A stretch of 64,000 nucleotides of DNA from Caloramator quimbayensis (GCF_900167605.1 NZ_FUYH01000005.1:62001-126000); one strand, 5' to 3'; positions 1-8,434 are shown, counted from the first letter of the stretch. Translations and numbers: made by a program. Notes: generated by a model not told the origin, from the letters alone.

Positions 1-1
1 T

Positions 2-115
2 GACCCGAGAGAATGCAAATTGTTTTCAACAGTATGTACCATAGAAAATCCCAAAGGCCCATGCATGGTTTCAAGCGAAGGAGCCTGTGCTGCAGCTTAT
101 AAGTATTCTGATTGA
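2..115 (+). CDS. hypD: HypD C-terminus (partial, 5' end outside window)
   Basis: Only the last 37 codons are present, in the frame starting at base 2 and stopping with TGA at 113-115. The readable tail includes [18 protein letters not shown] followed by a [12 protein letters not shown] segment, the cysteine-bearing C-terminus typical of HypD. HypD is the iron-sulfur scaffold that, with HypC, assembles the Fe(CN)2CO unit of [NiFe] hydrogenases. The next gene, hypE, starts 10 bases later, and the two proteins act together in this pathway. hypC, hypF and hypB are not in the window and would be expected further upstream. The identification is firm despite the short fragment. Confidence 0.9.
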   Translation, partial: DPRECKLFSTVCTIENPKGPCMVSSEGACAAAYKYSD

Positions 116-125
116 AGGTGAGATA

Positions 126-1127
126 ATGGATGATATTATAACTTTATCCTATGGGAGCGGAGGCAGGAAAACATCAGAACTAATTGAAGATATCATTCTT
201 CCCCATTTTAGAAACGAGGAACTTTCTAAACTTAAAGATGGTGCCGTATTAGAGGGCTTTGAGAAGATGGTTTTTTCAACGGACAGTTTTGTTGTAAATC
301 CATATTTTTTCCCTGGAGGAGATATTGGAAAACTTTCGGTTTGCGGTACAGTTAATGATATTTGTATGTGCGGTGGAGAGCCGAGGTATTTAAGCCTTAG
401 CTTTATTATAGAAGAAGGCTTTAAAACCAAAGACTTTTTAAGAATAATTGAATCAATTGAGAAAACAGCAAAAATGTGCAATGTTGAGGTGGTTACTGGT
501 GATACAAAGGTTGTTGAAAAAGGAAAGGGAGATGGTATCTTTATAAATACATCAGGCATTGGAACTTTAAAATATGATTTTTTAGGGGAAGACAGAATGA
601 AAGATGGTGATTTGGTAATAGTTACAGGAAATATTGGAGATCATGGAGTAGCAGTAATGTTAGAGAGGGAGCAGCTGTTTACAGGTATAAATTTAGTTTC
701 AGATTGCAGGCCTCTTAATGTATTATCTAAAGAAATATTGTATTTTAAAGAAAATATTAAAATAATGAGGGATCCTACAAGAGGAGGTCTTGCTACAACT
801 TTAAATGAGTTTGTTGAAGGATTAGAGCTTGGAATAGAGCTATATGAGGATAGACTTCCTGTATCTAATGAGGTTAATACAGCCTGCGAGATACTTGGAA
901 TAGATCCATTATATTCTGCAAATGAAGGTAAAATAACAGCGGTAGTATCCCCTGATATTGCTGAAGAACTTATAGAAAAATTAAGAAAAACAGAGGGAGG
1001 AGAAAAAGCAGCTATAATAGGTAAAGTTACATCTAATCATAAAGGAAGGGTAACGCTGAAAACTGAAATAGGCGGAACAAGAATATTAACAAAGCTATCA
1101 GGTATGCAGCTTCCGAGGATTTGTTAA
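126..1127 (+). CDS. hypE: HypE, hydrogenase maturation carbamoyl dehydratase
   Basis: 333 residues from the ATG at 126. An in-frame ATG at 87 would overlap hypD, and GAAGGTGAG just upstream of 126 is the better ribosome site. HypE is a PurM/AIR-synthase-fold ATPase that dehydrates a C-terminal thiocarbamate to thiocyanate, supplying cyanide ligands for the [NiFe] active site. Seen here are the N-terminal SYGSGGRKTSELI segment, the GGDIGKLSVCGTVNDI stretch, DPTRGGLATTLNE, and the family's C-terminal PRIC whose last residue is the acceptor cysteine. It sits between hypD and the hydrogenase structural genes, consistent with dedicated maturation of the downstream enzyme. Confidence 0.97.
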   Translation: MDDIITLSYGSGGRKTSELIEDIILPHFRNEELSKLKDGAVLEGFEKMVFSTDSFVVNPYFFPGGDIGKLSVCGTVNDICMCGGEPRYLSLSFIIEEGFKTKDFLRIIESIEKTAKMCNVEVVTGDTKVVEKGKGDGIFINTSGIGTLKYDFLGEDRMKDGDLVIVTGNIGDHGVAVMLEREQLFTGINLVSDCRPLNVLSKEILYFKENIKIMRDPTRGGLATTLNEFVEGLELGIELYEDRLPVSNEVNTACEILGIDPLYSANEGKITAVVSPDIAEELIEKLRKTEGGEKAAIIGKVTSNHKGRVTLKTEIGGTRILTKLSGMQLPRIC

Positions 1128-1180
1128 ATTGTTTATTATTATTTTTATAAAATCCTTAAAAGGGTTTAGGAGGGGAAAAG

Positions 1181-1513
1181 ATGCAAAAATACAAAAAAAC
1201 AACTATTAATAAAAATCAGATTGTAGATATTGCAAGCAATATGAAAAAAGATGGAAGGCAGCTTGTGATGATTCATGGTTATGTTGATAAAGAGGGGCAG
1301 AATGTTGTTTCATATCAATATGAGGTTAAAAACTGCATCGAAGCTTATGAAGTTGTAGGGGGAAAACTTCTTCCGACTATATCTCATATTTATGATCTTG
1401 CAGCAGCATGGCCTGAAAGAGAATTTGAAGAGCTAATCGATGTTAAATTTGAAGGACTTAAAATCAAAGGAAGGCTTTTTATGCCTGATACTATGTTAGA
1501 AGGACAGGGATAA
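1181..1513 (+). CDS. mbhK: NuoC-like 30 kDa-type subunit of group 4 [NiFe] hydrogenase (MbhK/EchD type)
   Basis: 110 residues, ATG preceded by TTTAGGAGGGG. It resembles the NuoC/30-kDa family, with the PTISHIYDLAAAWPEREFEE segment that matches the conserved core (HxYxxAxWxEREx(Y/F)D) of this family. At 110 residues it is short, like EchD, rather than the larger NuoC of complex I. It would sit in the peripheral arm beside the catalytic large subunit and help bind it to the membrane arm. Position directly in front of the large-subunit gene supports this. It has no catalytic residues of its own. Confidence 0.85.
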   Translation: MQKYKKTTINKNQIVDIASNMKKDGRQLVMIHGYVDKEGQNVVSYQYEVKNCIEAYEVVGGKLLPTISHIYDLAAAWPEREFEELIDVKFEGLKIKGRLFMPDTMLEGQG

Positions 1514-1574
1514 ATACTTGTTACTCCGCTATCTAAGTTAAGACAAAATTTATCAGGAGTAAAGGAAGAATAAA

Positions 1575-2657
1575 ATGAGTTATACGATTCCAATAGGACC
1601 CAATCATCCATCATTAGAAGAACCTATACATGCAAAATTATATACTGAAGGGGAAATAATTAAGGATGCAGAGGTGTTTTTTGGTTACAATCACAGAGGA
1701 ATAGAAAAAATAGCACAGGAGAGGAACTTTATTCAAACTCTTGTACTTGTTGAAAGAGTGTGCGGAATATGCTCTCACTCTTACCCTTTTACATATGCTA
1801 TGGCGGTGGAGAATATTTCAAATATGGAGATACCAAAAAGAGGGCAGTATATAAGGGTTATAATAGCAGAACTTGAAAGACTTCATTCTCATTATCTTTG
1901 GTTTGGAATTGCCTGCCATATAATAGGATTTGACAGCATGTTTATGCATATATGGAATGTAAGAGAAAAAGTAATGGATATTCTTGAAGAAATATCAGGG
2001 AACAGAGTAAATTATGCGATGATAACCATAGGAGGCGCAAGAAGAGACATAGACGATGAAAAGAGAAAGAAAATACTTAAAATGATTGAGGATTTAAGCA
2101 ATGAACATAATAGGATTAAGGATATCTTTTTAACTGATAAAACCATTGCTATGAGGACTAAAAAGGTAGGTGTTCTTTCTAAGGATGATGCTTTGAGATT
2201 AGGAGCGGTGGGACCTCATGCAAGAGCTTCTGGAATTAATACAGACGTTAGGAAAAATGCTCCCTATTCATCCTATGATGATTTTGAATTCGATGTACCT
2301 GTTCTTTCAAATGGAGATGTATTGGCGAGGGTGGTTGTAAGAGTTCTTGAGTTCCAAGAGAGTATGAAGATAATAAAACAGGCAGTTGAAAATCTTCCCT
2401 TAGGTGCTATAAACCTCGGAGTAAAAATGCCCAAGGTTCCTTTTGGAGAATTTACTGCAAGGCATGAAGTACCAAGGGGGCAATTATCTCACTATCTTAT
2501 AAGCGATGGAGGGCAGACTAATTATAGGCTCAGCATACATGTTCCCACTTTTAAAAATGCTCCAACAATACCTTTTATGTTAAGAGGCAATACTATTGCA
2601 GACTCGGGGCTTATAATTGCAAGTATTGACCCGTGTTTTTCCTGTACAGATAGATGA
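1575..2657 (+). CDS. mbhL: Group 4 energy-converting [NiFe] hydrogenase large (catalytic) subunit
   Basis: 360 residues; homologous to NuoD and to MbhL/EchE/CooH. The N-terminal nickel motif ERVCGICSHS gives C63 and C66; the C-terminal motif DPCFSCTDR gives C354 and C357. These four cysteines ligate the NiFe centre where protons are reduced to H2. The TGA stop follows R360 directly, so there is no C-terminal propeptide, unlike most [NiFe] large subunits; nickel insertion would then not need an endopeptidase. Start ATG at 1575 has AGGAGTAAAGGAAG upstream. hypA begins one base after the stop, pointing to coupled synthesis with a nickel-insertion factor. Confidence 0.96.
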   Translation: MSYTIPIGPNHPSLEEPIHAKLYTEGEIIKDAEVFFGYNHRGIEKIAQERNFIQTLVLVERVCGICSHSYPFTYAMAVENISNMEIPKRGQYIRVIIAELERLHSHYLWFGIACHIIGFDSMFMHIWNVREKVMDILEEISGNRVNYAMITIGGARRDIDDEKRKKILKMIEDLSNEHNRIKDIFLTDKTIAMRTKKVGVLSKDDALRLGAVGPHARASGINTDVRKNAPYSSYDDFEFDVPVLSNGDVLARVVVRVLEFQESMKIIKQAVENLPLGAINLGVKMPKVPFGEFTARHEVPRGQLSHYLISDGGQTNYRLSIHVPTFKNAPTIPFMLRGNTIADSGLIIASIDPCFSCTDR

Positions 2658-2658
2658 T

Positions 2659-3000
2659 ATGCATGAGCTTTCTATAATCGAAGGAATTATTAAAATAACT
2701 GAAGAAGAAGTTAAAAAGTATGAGGTAAACAGGATAATACAGATAAGACTTAAAGTGGGAATAATATCAGGAATTATGCCAAGCCTATTGCAGGAGTATT
2801 TTAGTATAGCTTCAAAGGGTACGGTAGTTGAGGGAGCAGTTCTTAAAATAGAAACAGTTCCGCTCAGGATTAAATGTTTAAATTGCGAATGTGAAAATAT
2901 AATGGAGAATATAAAAATAAAATGTCCAATATGTAAAAGCTCTGATTTAAAAATACTTTCTGGACGTGAATTATACATCGATAGTTTGGAAGTTGAATGA
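2659..3000 (+). CDS. hypA: HypA, nickel-insertion metallochaperone
   Basis: 113 residues from ATG 2659. The frame is open further upstream, but HypA proteins begin exactly MHEL, as here. MHELSI supplies the nickel-binding N-terminus with H2. The zinc ribbon is C73-x2-C76 and C89-x2-C92. HypA, with HypB, delivers nickel to the immature large subunit. It is embedded in the structural operon immediately after the large subunit rather than with hypDE, and starts one nucleotide after that gene's stop, so translational coupling is likely. The next gene follows with a small overlap or gap depending on its start. Confidence 0.96.
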   Translation: MHELSIIEGIIKITEEEVKKYEVNRIIQIRLKVGIISGIMPSLLQEYFSIASKGTVVEGAVLKIETVPLRIKCLNCECENIMENIKIKCPICKSSDLKILSGRELYIDSLEVE

Positions 3001-3044
3001 TTTATTTAAAAAAGACAGAAAAATTAGAAAAAGGAGGGGTATGC

Positions 3045-3566
3045 TTGAAAAAAACAAGTCTATCTGCTGTAATATCTACTTTTATTTTATGCTTTGTATT
3101 TTATATGTTATTTACATTTGCATTTAACTTAGAAGAGATTCTTGTGGGTGCTGTTGTAAGCTTAATTGTAGCAGTTTTTACAGCAAAGTTTTTTATACAT
3201 GATAATCCATTTTATTTATTTAGCACTTCAAGGTTTGGCTCTCTTTTGCGTTATGTATTATTAATTTTTCCAAAGGAACTTTTAAAAGCCAATATAGATG
3301 TTGCCAAAAGGGCACTTAATCCTTCACTTCCTGTAAAGCCAGGTATAGTAAAAGTTCCCTCTGATTTAAAATCAGAATATGCTTTATCTATGCTTGCAAA
3401 TTCAATAACATTAACCCCAGGAACTATTACTATGGATATAGCAGAGGAGGATGGTAAAAATTATTACTATATTCATTGGATAGATGTTGCTACTACAAAT
3501 TCTGAAAAAGCAGGAGAAACTATAAAAGGTACTCTTGAAAAAGGAATAGGGGGGATATGGAAGTGA
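3045..3566 (+). CDS. mrpE: MrpE/MnhE-type membrane subunit (MbhA)
   Basis: 173 residues from TTG 3045, chosen because AGGAGGGG (3032-3039) lies at ideal distance; an in-frame ATG at 2997 lacks such a site and would overlap hypA. Two N-terminal membrane helices (LSAVISTFILCFVFYML and a following hydrophobic stretch) precede a soluble tail with the MrpE signature SLTPGT-like segment (here SITLTPGTITMDI). MrpE family members are accessory subunits of Na+/H+ antiporters and of Mbh-type hydrogenases, helping to form the sodium-translocating module. The end overlaps the next gene by 10 bases. Confidence 0.9.
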   Translation: MKKTSLSAVISTFILCFVFYMLFTFAFNLEEILVGAVVSLIVAVFTAKFFIHDNPFYLFSTSRFGSLLRYVLLIFPKELLKANIDVAKRALNPSLPVKPGIVKVPSDLKSEYALSMLANSITLTPGTITMDIAEEDGKNYYYIHWIDVATTNSEKAGETIKGTLEKGIGGIWK

Positions 3567-3817
3567 TAGAGCTTATTTATGCAGGGGTATTTTATATACT
3601 GCTGAGCATTGTGCTTATATATAGAGTTGCAAAGGGACCTAATGTTGTGGACAGGGCAGTTGCGTCGGATTCCATTGATATTATGACATCCGTTGCTCTA
3701 ATACTGTTTTCACTATACAGCGGACGAGGAATATATCTTGATATAGCTCTTATAATAGCACTGCTTGGCTTTATTGGTACTGTTCTTATATCAAGGTACT
3801 TGGAGGGAAGGTTATGA
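3557..3817 (+). CDS. mrpF: MrpF/MnhF-type membrane subunit (MbhB)
   Basis: 86 residues with three predicted membrane helices and the family pattern RVAKGPNVVDRAVASDSID followed by a final GFIGTVLISRYLE helix end. Belongs to the MrpF/PhaF family, a small subunit of multi-subunit cation/proton antiporters that is also present in membrane-bound hydrogenases. ATG 3557 lies inside the end of mrpE with AGGGGGG upstream; the stop region overlaps mrpG by 4 bases. Order E-F-G is as in mrp operons and in the archaeal mbhABC block. Confidence 0.9.
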   Translation: MEVIELIYAGVFYILLSIVLIYRVAKGPNVVDRAVASDSIDIMTSVALILFSLYSGRGIYLDIALIIALLGFIGTVLISRYLEGRL

Positions 3818-4155
3818 GGATAATTGTAGATATATTTTTGATTTTTGGGTGCTTTTTCGCTTTTGCAGGAACTGTCGGAATTATAAGGATGCCGGATAGT
3901 TTTTGCAGGATGCAGTCCAGCACTAATATAGCAACTCTTGGAACTTTAGGGGCTGTGCTTGGAGGAGCTGTTTATTCCTTTTGGAGCGGGAATATAGGCA
4001 CAGGGGTTAAGGTTCTTGTAATAGGAATGTTTATAGTTTTAACAAATCCGATTGCTGGACATGCAATTTGCAAAGCTGCCTATAAATATGGTATAAGACC
4101 GGATAAAAAATTTGTTTGCGATGATTATGGGAGGGATATTGCTGATGGCAAATAG
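3814..4155 (+). CDS. mrpG: MrpG/MnhG-type membrane subunit (MbhC)
   Basis: 113 residues, three membrane helices, with the MrpG signatures FAGTVGIIRMPDSFCRMQ and a VLTNPIAGHAICKAAY helix. Part of the antiporter-like sodium module with MrpE and MrpF. It starts in a 4-base ATGA overlap with mrpF, so translation is likely coupled, and its last codons overlap the start of the following mbhD-like gene. Length and helix count are normal for the family. Confidence 0.92.
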   Translation: MRIIVDIFLIFGCFFAFAGTVGIIRMPDSFCRMQSSTNIATLGTLGAVLGGAVYSFWSGNIGTGVKVLVIGMFIVLTNPIAGHAICKAAYKYGIRPDKKFVCDDYGRDIADGK

Positions 4156-4399
4156 CATAGTTATTTTAAATACATTAGTTATTATTGGCATTCTCCTTTG
4201 TGCTTTTCTTACGGTTTACTTTGAAAATTTATTATCATCAATAATAGCATTGAGCATATTAGGTTCATTTACAGCTTTAGAGTTTATTATGCTTCATGCG
4301 CCTGATGTAGCTATAGCTGAGGCAGCTGTAGGAGCTGTATTATCTCCTGTTATATTTATTGTTGCTCTGAGAAAAGTAAAGGGAGGAGAAAGGCGATGA
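4145..4399 (+). CDS. mbhD: MbhD-like subunit (DUF4040; MrpA C-terminal-domain homologue)
   Basis: 84 residues from ATG 4145, preceded by GGGAGGG; an earlier in-frame ATG at 4112 would give an 11-residue extension without a good ribosome site. Three hydrophobic helices and the strongly conserved HAPDVAIAEAAVGA motif identify the MbhD/DUF4040 family, which corresponds to part of the C-terminal region of the large antiporter subunit MrpA. In Mbh complexes it lies at the interface of the ion-translocating modules. It overlaps mrpG by 11 bases and mbhE by 4. Confidence 0.88.
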   Translation: MANSIVILNTLVIIGILLCAFLTVYFENLLSSIIALSILGSFTALEFIMLHAPDVAIAEAAVGAVLSPVIFIVALRKVKGGERR

Positions 4400-4755
4400 A
4401 AAGGTTTTTTACCTATTTTTCCCTGTCTGTTATAACTGTAATGGGAATCTACACTATGATTTATGCAGCTAAACTTCCTCGAACTTATGATGGTAAGGAT
4501 ACAAGGGCTTATGATTTAATTAAAAATCCTTCAAACTACGATGTTAAAAGTTCTGATGGAGTTTCAAATATAATAGTAAAGGAAAACTTGAATAAAACCC
4601 ATGCAGTAAATGCAGTAACTGCTGTTGTCTTTGATTTTAGAGGTTATGATACTTTAGGAGAATCTTTCATATTGCTTACTGCCGTATCGGGTTCCTTTGT
4701 TATTTTAAAAAATGGCAGGAGAAAGAGGGATGATTTCGATGAAAAAAAACATTGA
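4396..4755 (+). CDS. mbhE: MbhE-like membrane subunit (MrpA/MrpB-linked family)
   Basis: 119 residues: an N-terminal membrane helix, a soluble segment of about 60 residues, then HAVNAVTAVVFDFRGYDTLGE leading into a second helix. That motif is characteristic of MbhE and the matching region at the end of MrpA. It probably packs with MbhD to complete the MrpA C-terminal-like unit. It overlaps the preceding gene by 4 bases (ATGA) and the downstream MrpB-like gene by 26 bases, as expected of a coupled antiporter operon. Confidence 0.87.
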   Translation: MKRFFTYFSLSVITVMGIYTMIYAAKLPRTYDGKDTRAYDLIKNPSNYDVKSSDGVSNIIVKENLNKTHAVNAVTAVVFDFRGYDTLGESFILLTAVSGSFVILKNGRRKRDDFDEKKH

Positions 4756-5197
4756 AGTTAAAAACATTATCGTAAAATGTGCTGCTGATAAATTTACTCC
4801 TGTTGGACTCGTTCTTGGGCTTTATATAATACTTCATGGACATTTAAGCCCTGGAGGAGGATTTCAGGGAGGAGTATTGGTAGCCTCATCAGTAATTTTA
4901 ATATATCTTGGCTATGGAAATGATACTCTAAAGAAAACTTTTAATATTGAATTTTTGCGTAAAAATGAAGCTGTAGGTGCAATAGCTTATTCTTTCTTTG
5001 CACTTGTTGGAATAATATTTGGAGCTAATTTTTGCAGAAATATATTTTATAAAACAGGAAATATAGGAGATTTATATAGTTCAGGAACTATATTTTGGAT
5101 GAACTTTTCAGTAGGCTATAAAGTTTTAACGGGAGTGGGTTTTTTAATTCTTCTTATGGTTGGACTGCTGCATAGCGATAGCAGCAGCAATCATTAA
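4730..5197 (+). CDS. mrpB: MrpB/MnhB-type membrane subunit (MbhF)
   Basis: 155 residues from ATG 4730 (AGGAG at 4718-4722). ATG at 4712 or 4739 are alternatives; the N-terminus is uncertain by up to 9 residues. Four predicted helices. The family signature HLSPGGGFQGGVLVASSVI is clear, as is the FWMNFSVGYKVLTGVG stretch near the C-terminus. MrpB-type subunits are part of the antiporter-like arm. The start lies within the end of mbhE, so expression is coupled. Confidence 0.9.
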   Translation: MISMKKNIEVKNIIVKCAADKFTPVGLVLGLYIILHGHLSPGGGFQGGVLVASSVILIYLGYGNDTLKKTFNIEFLRKNEAVGAIAYSFFALVGIIFGANFCRNIFYKTGNIGDLYSSGTIFWMNFSVGYKVLTGVGFLILLMVGLLHSDSSSNH

Positions 5198-5211
5198 AGC
5201 GGGGTGATTTT

Positions 5212-5562
5212 TTGATACTTGAAAATTATATTTGCTCATTTTTGCTTATAGTACTTGGGATATATACGGTTGTTACAAAGAAAAATCTTATTAAAACTGT
5301 AATAGGTTTAAGCCTTATTGATTATGGCGTTAATCTTCTTATTGTAAGCGTTGGATTTAATGCAGGAGGTTCTGCTCCAATATTTACGTTTAATGAAATA
5401 AAACCTGATACATTTTTTGTAGACCCTGTTCCTCAGGCATTAACCTTAACCTCAATAGTAATTGGTGCTTGTGTTACTGCAATGACTTTATCTCTTGTAA
5501 TTAAGATTAAAGATAAATATGGGACGATAGATGCAGATAAAGTAAGGAGGTTGAATGGATGA
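5212..5562 (+). CDS. mrpC: MrpC/MnhC/NuoK-like membrane subunit (MbhG)
   Basis: 116 residues from TTG 5212 with GGGGTGATT upstream. Three helices typical of NuoK/MrpC, with the pattern KTVIGLSLIDYGVNLLIVS and the DPVPQALTLTSIVIGACVTA segment conserved in MrpC (PxPQALVLTAIVI). In complex I and antiporters this subunit carries part of the proton path next to the MrpD-type channel. It overlaps the following mrpD gene by 4 bases. Confidence 0.92.
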   Translation: MILENYICSFLLIVLGIYTVVTKKNLIKTVIGLSLIDYGVNLLIVSVGFNAGGSAPIFTFNEIKPDTFFVDPVPQALTLTSIVIGACVTAMTLSLVIKIKDKYGTIDADKVRRLNG

Positions 5563-7460
5563 TGCAGCATTATCCAGTGCTTTCGATAATAATTTTATTT
5601 CTTGGAGCTTTTTTGAATGCGCTGTTTGGAGGAAAAAGCTCAATAGTTAGAAATATTATTACGTTTTTATCAACAGGAACATCCTTTCTGCTTATACTGC
5701 TTCTTATAAAACCTATTATGCTTGAAGGGAAAGTAATATCATATTGGATGGGTAACTGGATACCTGTTTCCGATTGGGCAATTGGAATAGGACTTGAAGT
5801 CGATCAGCTTAGCTTATTCTTTGCACTGCTTGTATCCTTTACTGTATTCTTATCAGGAATATACTCTTTTAAATATATGGAAAATGATGATACATTAGAT
5901 AAATATTATGTTCTATATCTTATGCTCTCAGGGGGAGTAATGGGATTTGTACTCTCTGGTGACATATTTAATATGTTTGTAATGATTGAAATATTTACTT
6001 TTGCAGCGGTTGCATTAACTGCTTTTAGAAACTATATTGAAGGGGCTCTTGAGGCAGCATTTAAATATATAGTTATTGGCTCCATAGGCTCATCCTTTAT
6101 ACTTGCTGGGACTACATTATTATATGCTCAGCTTCATACCCTAAATATGGCTCAGATTGCAGCACTAATGCACAAAAACTATACTCCTATAACTTTATTT
6201 TCCTTAGGACTCATGTTTACGGGATATGCTGTAAAATCCTTTATAGTTCCATGCCATGCTGCAGCGCCTGATGCATATATGACAGCGCCTTCATCCATAT
6301 CTATGCTTTTTTCAGGTATGGTAAATAAAGCAGGGGTTTATGGAATGATAAGACTTTTATATATGCTTTTTCAAAGTATAAATTTACCTTCAATGCAGAT
6401 TTTGATAATTATATTAGGAACTATAACGATGTTTATAGGGGTTACAATGGCCCTTATTCAGAACGATTTTAAAAGGCTTTTGGCATTTCACAGCATCTCA
6501 CAGATAGGATATGTAATAACAGGAATAGGACTTTCAACAGCCCTTGGAATAACAGGGGGATTATATCATGCATTGAATCATACTCTTTTTAAAGGATTGC
6601 TTTTTCTTTGTGCAGGAGCGGTATTTTATTCTGTTGGCACTACTGATCTTAATAAGCTCGGAGGCCTTGCAAAGAAGATGCCTCATACTGCATTGATATT
6701 TTTAATTGGAGCATTTTCAATAAGCGGTCTTCCACCCTTTAATGGATTCGTCTCTAAATGGCTCATATATCAGTCAGCTTATGAAGAAGGCTTTGTTATA
6801 GTTACTATAATTGCACTTCTTGTAAGCGTATTAACTCTTGCATCTTTTATAAAAGTAACTCAATCGGTATTTTTTGGTCAGCTATCAAAGGAATGTGAAA
6901 ATGCAAAGGAAGTTCCAATTGGAATGAGAATACCTATGTGGATAATGGCATTTATGTGCTTCATTACAGGTATACTTCCACAATATGTTACTAAGTATTT
7001 AATAACTCCTGCAGTATCGGCTACACTTAACATAGGAAAATACATAGATGCAATGCTAAAGGATGGATATGCTGAAAAGTATTTTAAAGAAACAGTGCCT
7101 GTACCTAATATTAACTATAAACTTGCAGGATACTGGAGACCTGAATACTATCTTATATTATTTATAATAATACTTTTAGCCTTTACATTAACAGTATTAG
7201 CAGGTGGAATAGATGTTAACAGAAGGAGCATTGTTTCAAAGGAAATTGAAGATTACAAATATGATACCTTTTACAGCGGTGAAAAGAGTGAATACTCTCA
7301 GGTTGGAGGAGCAGACCTTTTCTGGGGTCTAAAATATGATTTTAGAAAGTATTTTAATTTTATGCATTCTGCTCACAGCGGTGTTGTTAACGATTATACT
7401 CTTTGGATTATTTCAACAGCAGCTATCGTTATTGCTTATATATTTTTACTTGTTCCATAG
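5559..7460 (+). CDS. mrpD: MrpD/NuoN-like ion-translocating subunit (MbhH) with MbhI-like C-terminal extension
   Basis: 633 residues. The first ~510 are a standard proton-conducting antiporter subunit with about 14 helices, including the lateral-channel segments NMFVMIEIFTFAAVAL, VKSFIVPCHAAAPDAY and ALNHTLFKGLLFLCAGAV, which hold the conserved Glu, Lys and His residues. The last ~120 residues are extra: a helix (about 525-548), a polar stretch with YKYDTFYSGE and GLKYDFRKYF, and a terminal helix (about 613-633). Archaeal Mbh operons have a separate ~110-residue MbhI after MbhH, so this looks like a fusion of the two (inference from size and topology). ATG 5559 overlaps mrpC by 4 bases. Confidence 0.93.
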   Translation: MMQHYPVLSIIILFLGAFLNALFGGKSSIVRNIITFLSTGTSFLLILLLIKPIMLEGKVISYWMGNWIPVSDWAIGIGLEVDQLSLFFALLVSFTVFLSGIYSFKYMENDDTLDKYYVLYLMLSGGVMGFVLSGDIFNMFVMIEIFTFAAVALTAFRNYIEGALEAAFKYIVIGSIGSSFILAGTTLLYAQLHTLNMAQIAALMHKNYTPITLFSLGLMFTGYAVKSFIVPCHAAAPDAYMTAPSSISMLFSGMVNKAGVYGMIRLLYMLFQSINLPSMQILIIILGTITMFIGVTMALIQNDFKRLLAFHSISQIGYVITGIGLSTALGITGGLYHALNHTLFKGLLFLCAGAVFYSVGTTDLNKLGGLAKKMPHTALIFLIGAFSISGLPPFNGFVSKWLIYQSAYEEGFVIVTIIALLVSVLTLASFIKVTQSVFFGQLSKECENAKEVPIGMRIPMWIMAFMCFITGILPQYVTKYLITPAVSATLNIGKYIDAMLKDGYAEKYFKETVPVPNINYKLAGYWRPEYYLILFIIILLAFTLTVLAGGIDVNRRSIVSKEIEDYKYDTFYSGEKSEYSQVGGADLFWGLKYDFRKYFNFMHSAHSGVVNDYTLWIISTAAIVIAYIFLLVP

Positions 7461-7471
7461 GAGGGGTAAAA

Positions 7472-8434
7472 TTGTTAATATTAAAATATTTGTTTTATAT
7501 TTTCGTTTTTCCTGGTTTTTTGTTCTGCTTTTTTGCAGGTTTAATACTTGCTGGAATAGATAGAAAGATAGTTGCAAGGATGCAAAAAAGAATAGGTCCC
7601 CCTATACTTCAGCCTTTCTATGACTTTTTTAAGCTTATGGGCAAAGAAACTATTATACCAAACTCAGCAGCAAAAAGAACCTTTATAGCTGCGCCTGTAG
7701 CAGGGCTTATCAGTCTTGTTACTATATCATTATTTATTCCTATATTTAAATTTAGTGCTTTTAATGCTGTTGCAGATGTTATAGTTATTATATACCTTTT
7801 AACTATACCTGCAGTTTCCCTTATAATAGGAGGTTCATCTTCAGGCTCACCCTATGCAGGAGTTGGTATTTCAAGAGAAATGGTCTCTATTGTTTCCTAT
7901 GAGCTTCCCCTAATAATAGCTCTTCTTGCTGTAGGGAAAAAAGCAGGGATGGCAGTTAATGACGGTATGGTTACTTTTTCTTTATCAAAAATTGTTGAAT
8001 ATCAATCCCTTAAAGGACCGATGCTGTTTCATTGGAGCATGATACCAGCATTTTTAGCTATGCTTTTTGTAATACCCTGTGAAGTCGGGAGCCTGCCCTT
8101 TGATATTGCAGAAGCAGAAGTTGAAATCTGTGAGGGGCCTTTAGTTGAATATAGCGGCTTTCCCCTTGGAATATATAAGCTGAATTATGCTTTGAAGATT
8201 TTCATATTTTCATCTTTGTTTGTAACTTTATTTTTAAGCGGTAATGGGACAGGAATAATTTTATTTGACGCTGCAATTCAATATGTATTGTGCATAATCG
8301 TAGTTATATTATCAGTTTCCCTGATTAGAGCAGTTACTGCAAGACTGAGGGTTGAGCAGATGCTTAAATTTTATTGGACGTATCCAACGGCACTATCTAT
8401 TCTAAGCCTTATATTAGTTTGGTTAGGATTGTAG
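7472..8434 (+). CDS. mbhM: NuoH-like membrane anchor subunit (MbhM/EchB)
   Basis: 320 residues from TTG 7472; GGAGGGG at 7460-7466 fixes this start although the frame is open to 7403. About eight helices. Conserved NuoH features are RMQKRIGPPILQPFYDFFKL near the N-terminus and the acidic loop PFDIAEAEVEICEGPLVEYSG, which in complex I-type enzymes contacts the peripheral arm and starts the proton path. It connects the hydrogenase module to the antiporter-like subunits. It follows the MrpD gene by 11 bases and is 12 bases before the small subunit gene. Confidence 0.93.
   Translation: MLILKYLFYIFVFPGFLFCFFAGLILAGIDRKIVARMQKRIGPPILQPFYDFFKLMGKETIIPNSAAKRTFIAAPVAGLISLVTISLFIPIFKFSAFNAVADVIVIIYLLTIPAVSLIIGGSSSGSPYAGVGISREMVSIVSYELPLIIALLAVGKKAGMAVNDGMVTFSLSKIVEYQSLKGPMLFHWSMIPAFLAMLFVIPCEVGSLPFDIAEAEVEICEGPLVEYSGFPLGIYKLNYALKIFIFSSLFVTLFLSGNGTGIILFDAAIQYVLCIIVVILSVSLIRAVTARLRVEQMLKFYWTYPTALSILSLILVWLGL

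Noticed and set aside
149-559. 136-codon minus-strand ORF inside hypE
   Set aside because: Antisense shadow of a well-identified gene, with no ribosome site and no family resemblance.
7336-7563. 75-codon plus ORF across the mrpD-mbhM junction
   Set aside because: Wholly out of frame with two clear genes; product is low-complexity hydrophobic.
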